Below, in pieces: positions 62,800 to 64,000 of a stretch of DNA of 64,000 nucleotides. The stretch's first letter is position 1. Each line of letters opens with the position of its first letter. The notes under the pieces were generated by a model that did no database searches, was not told the origin of the DNA, and saw nothing but the letters and a program-made list of their open reading frames with translations. The stretch covers positions 1 through 64,000 of the forward strand of contig WTJC01000020.1 in the NCBI GenBank assembly GCA_011525015.1, written 5' to 3'. Both the position numbers and the translations under genes were made by a program. Source of the stretch: Flavobacteriales bacterium (GTDB lineage: Bacteria; Bacteroidota; Bacteroidia; Flavobacteriales; Flavobacteriaceae).

Positions 62800-64000
62800 A
62801 TGAATAGAAAACAACAGTTAAGTCAACTTACATCCACAGAGCAGTGGGATGTGGTTATCGTTGGAGGAGGCGCAAGTGGTTTGGGAATAGCTGTTGATGC
62901 CGCACAACGAGGTTATAAAACCCTCTTGGTAGAAAAGTATGATTTTGCCAAGGGAACCTCTTCAAGAAGCACAAAACTCGTTCATGGTGGCGTGCGCTAC
63001 TTGCAAAACGGTGACGTTTCATTGGTCATTGAAGCCCTCAAAGAAAGAGGACTGATGAAGCTCAATGCACCACACTTGGTACAAGACATGAGTTTTATTA
63101 TTCCAACCTACCATTGGTGGGCCGGATTATACTACGGCTTAGGGCTCAAAATCTACGATATGATGGCGGGCAAACTTGGTTTAAAAGCCTCTTCATGGAT
63201 CAGTAAAGAAGAAACCCTCGACCTCTTAGACAACTTGAACGAAGAGGAGTTACACGGAGGGGTTATTTATCATGACGGGCAGTTTGACGATGCCAGAATG
63301 GCCGTTACTTTAGCCCAAACCGCAATTGATTTAGGAGGATGTCTTTTAAACTATATGGAGCTCGTTGAGATCAGTAAAACAAAAGGAAAAATATCAGGAG
63401 CAACCATAAGAGATAACGAAAGCGGTGAAGTACATCAGGTTAAAACCAAGGTGTTGATCAACGCCACTGGAGTTTTTGCCGACGGTATATTGCAGCTCGA
63501 TGAGCCGAACAAACCAAAAATGCTTACCGCAAGTCAAGGCGTGCATTTGGTTTTGGATTCCTCTTTTTTAGAAGGGGAACACGCTTTTATGATTCCCAAT
63601 ACAACAGACGGCAGAGTGTTGTTTGCTGTTCCTTGGCATGACCACGTGGTTGTTGGAACAACAGATACTCCACTCGATGATATTGCAGTAGAACCTCAGG
63701 CACTTGAAGAAGAAATTGACTTTATCTTGAACAATGCTGCATTGTATATGAAAAACAAGCCCACAAGAGCGGATGTCAAAAGTATTTTTGCGGGACTACG
63801 TCCCTTGGTTTCAGTGAATGATCCCAATGTAAAATCCAAAGAGATTTCTCGGCACCACAAGGTAAATGTCAGTGAAAGCGGTCTAGTCAGTATCCTCGGC
63901 GGAAAATGGACAACCTATCGCAAAATGGCTGAAGACACCTTAGATACAGCCACTTTAGTGGGAGACTTAGAAATGGTTCCTTGCAATACGGAGAAGCTCA
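62800..64000 (+). CDS. glpD: Glycerol-3-phosphate dehydrogenase (FAD), 5' part, gene continues beyond window
   Basis: The frame from the ATG at 62800 is open to the window end: 400 codons of an expected 520 or more. It begins with the FAD-binding motif DVVIVGGGASGLGIAVDAAQ, then SSRSTKLVHGGVRYLQNGDV, which is characteristic of GlpD. Later stretches are INATGVFADGI and the FAGLRPLVS segment. It oxidises glycerol-3-phosphate to dihydroxyacetone phosphate and passes electrons to quinone. The C-terminal domain lies outside the window. Confidence 0.94.
   Translation, partial: MNRKQQLSQLTSTEQWDVVIVGGGASGLGIAVDAAQRGYKTLLVEKYDFAKGTSSRSTKLVHGGVRYLQNGDVSLVIEALKERGLMKLNAPHLVQDMSFIIPTYHWWAGLYYGLGLKIYDMMAGKLGLKASSWISKEETLDLLDNLNEEELHGGVIYHDGQFDDARMAVTLAQTAIDLGGCLLNYMELVEISKTKGKISGATIRDNESGEVHQVKTKVLINATGVFADGILQLDEPNKPKMLTASQGVHLVLDSSFLEGEHAFMIPNTTDGRVLFAVPWHDHVVVGTTDTPLDDIAVEPQALEEEIDFILNNAALYMKNKPTRADVKSIFAGLRPLVSVNDPNVKSKEISRHHKVNVSESGLVSILGGKWTTYRKMAEDTLDTATLVGDLEMVPCNTEKL

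Overview
The window looks like chromosomal DNA from a marine member of the Bacteroidota, most likely class Flavobacteriia. Two proteins end in type IX secretion (T9SS) sorting domains. There are many short Bacteroidota-type lipoproteins, start sites without clear Shine-Dalgarno sequences, AT-rich intergenic DNA, a FucP-type fucose permease, two GH29 fucosidases and two sulfatases. The last three suggest a diet of algal or mucin-like fucosylated, sulfated glycans. No rRNA, tRNA, insertion sequence, prophage or CRISPR array was seen. Gene density is high and no gene-free stretch exceeds about 300 bases, apart from the poorly understood 52632-53227 interval, which holds one doubtful small ORF and two related hairpins.

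Layout. 1-3003: the 3' end of a T9SS cargo gene, then a periplasmic penicillin-acylase-family hydrolase. 3005-7858 (minus): a DUF1800 / DUF1501 / lipoprotein operon. 7987-9303 (minus): a GAF histidine kinase. 9459-15385: a small barrel-like protein, a DUF1643 protein, a DUF3089 lipoprotein, PurU, a PiT phosphate transporter with a PhoU-like tail, and a GNAT. 15465-19392: an acetate operon (DUF4212, solute:sodium symporter, acetyl-CoA synthetase). 19389-23730: a PqaA-like lipoprotein and a DUF1080 / DUF1080 / Gfo-Idh operon that resembles the 3-keto-glycoside route. 23773-26279: a divergent pair, indoleamine-2,3-dioxygenase-like and saccharopine-dehydrogenase-like. 26346-31165: KatG, SdpI-like, aldo/keto reductase and SDR.

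31193-41077 (minus) is the metabolic centrepiece, a nine-gene tightly spaced run. In transcription order it holds GH29 fucosidase, SDR, FAH-family hydrolase, fuconolactonase-like amidohydrolase, second GH29 fucosidase, SDR, FucP, a RhaM-type mutarotase and an M20 amidohydrolase. This matches the non-phosphorylative L-fucose route (fucose to fuconolactone, fuconate, 2-keto-3-deoxyfuconate, 2,4-diketo-3-deoxyfuconate, then pyruvate plus lactate). L-fuconate dehydratase is not in the window, and the presumptive fucose dehydrogenase has Asn where the SDR catalytic Lys should be. A CAPAR-type sulfatase diverges from the operon.

42811-52631 is a run of secreted hydrolases: M20 peptidases, an M28 carboxypeptidase, a beta-lactamase-fold hydrolase, an SGNH esterase and a second sulfatase, plus a TIM-barrel epimerase and DoxX. 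52752-61169 holds membrane and hypothetical proteins, a CocE/NonD hydrolase, a TauE/SafE permease, a stand-alone GroES-like protein, an AlkB-type monooxygenase and a DUF4956-DUF2490 pair. The window closes with glycerol kinase and the 5' part of glycerol-3-phosphate dehydrogenase. No SusC/SusD pair and no recognisable DNA-binding transcription factor were found anywhere in the 64 kb.
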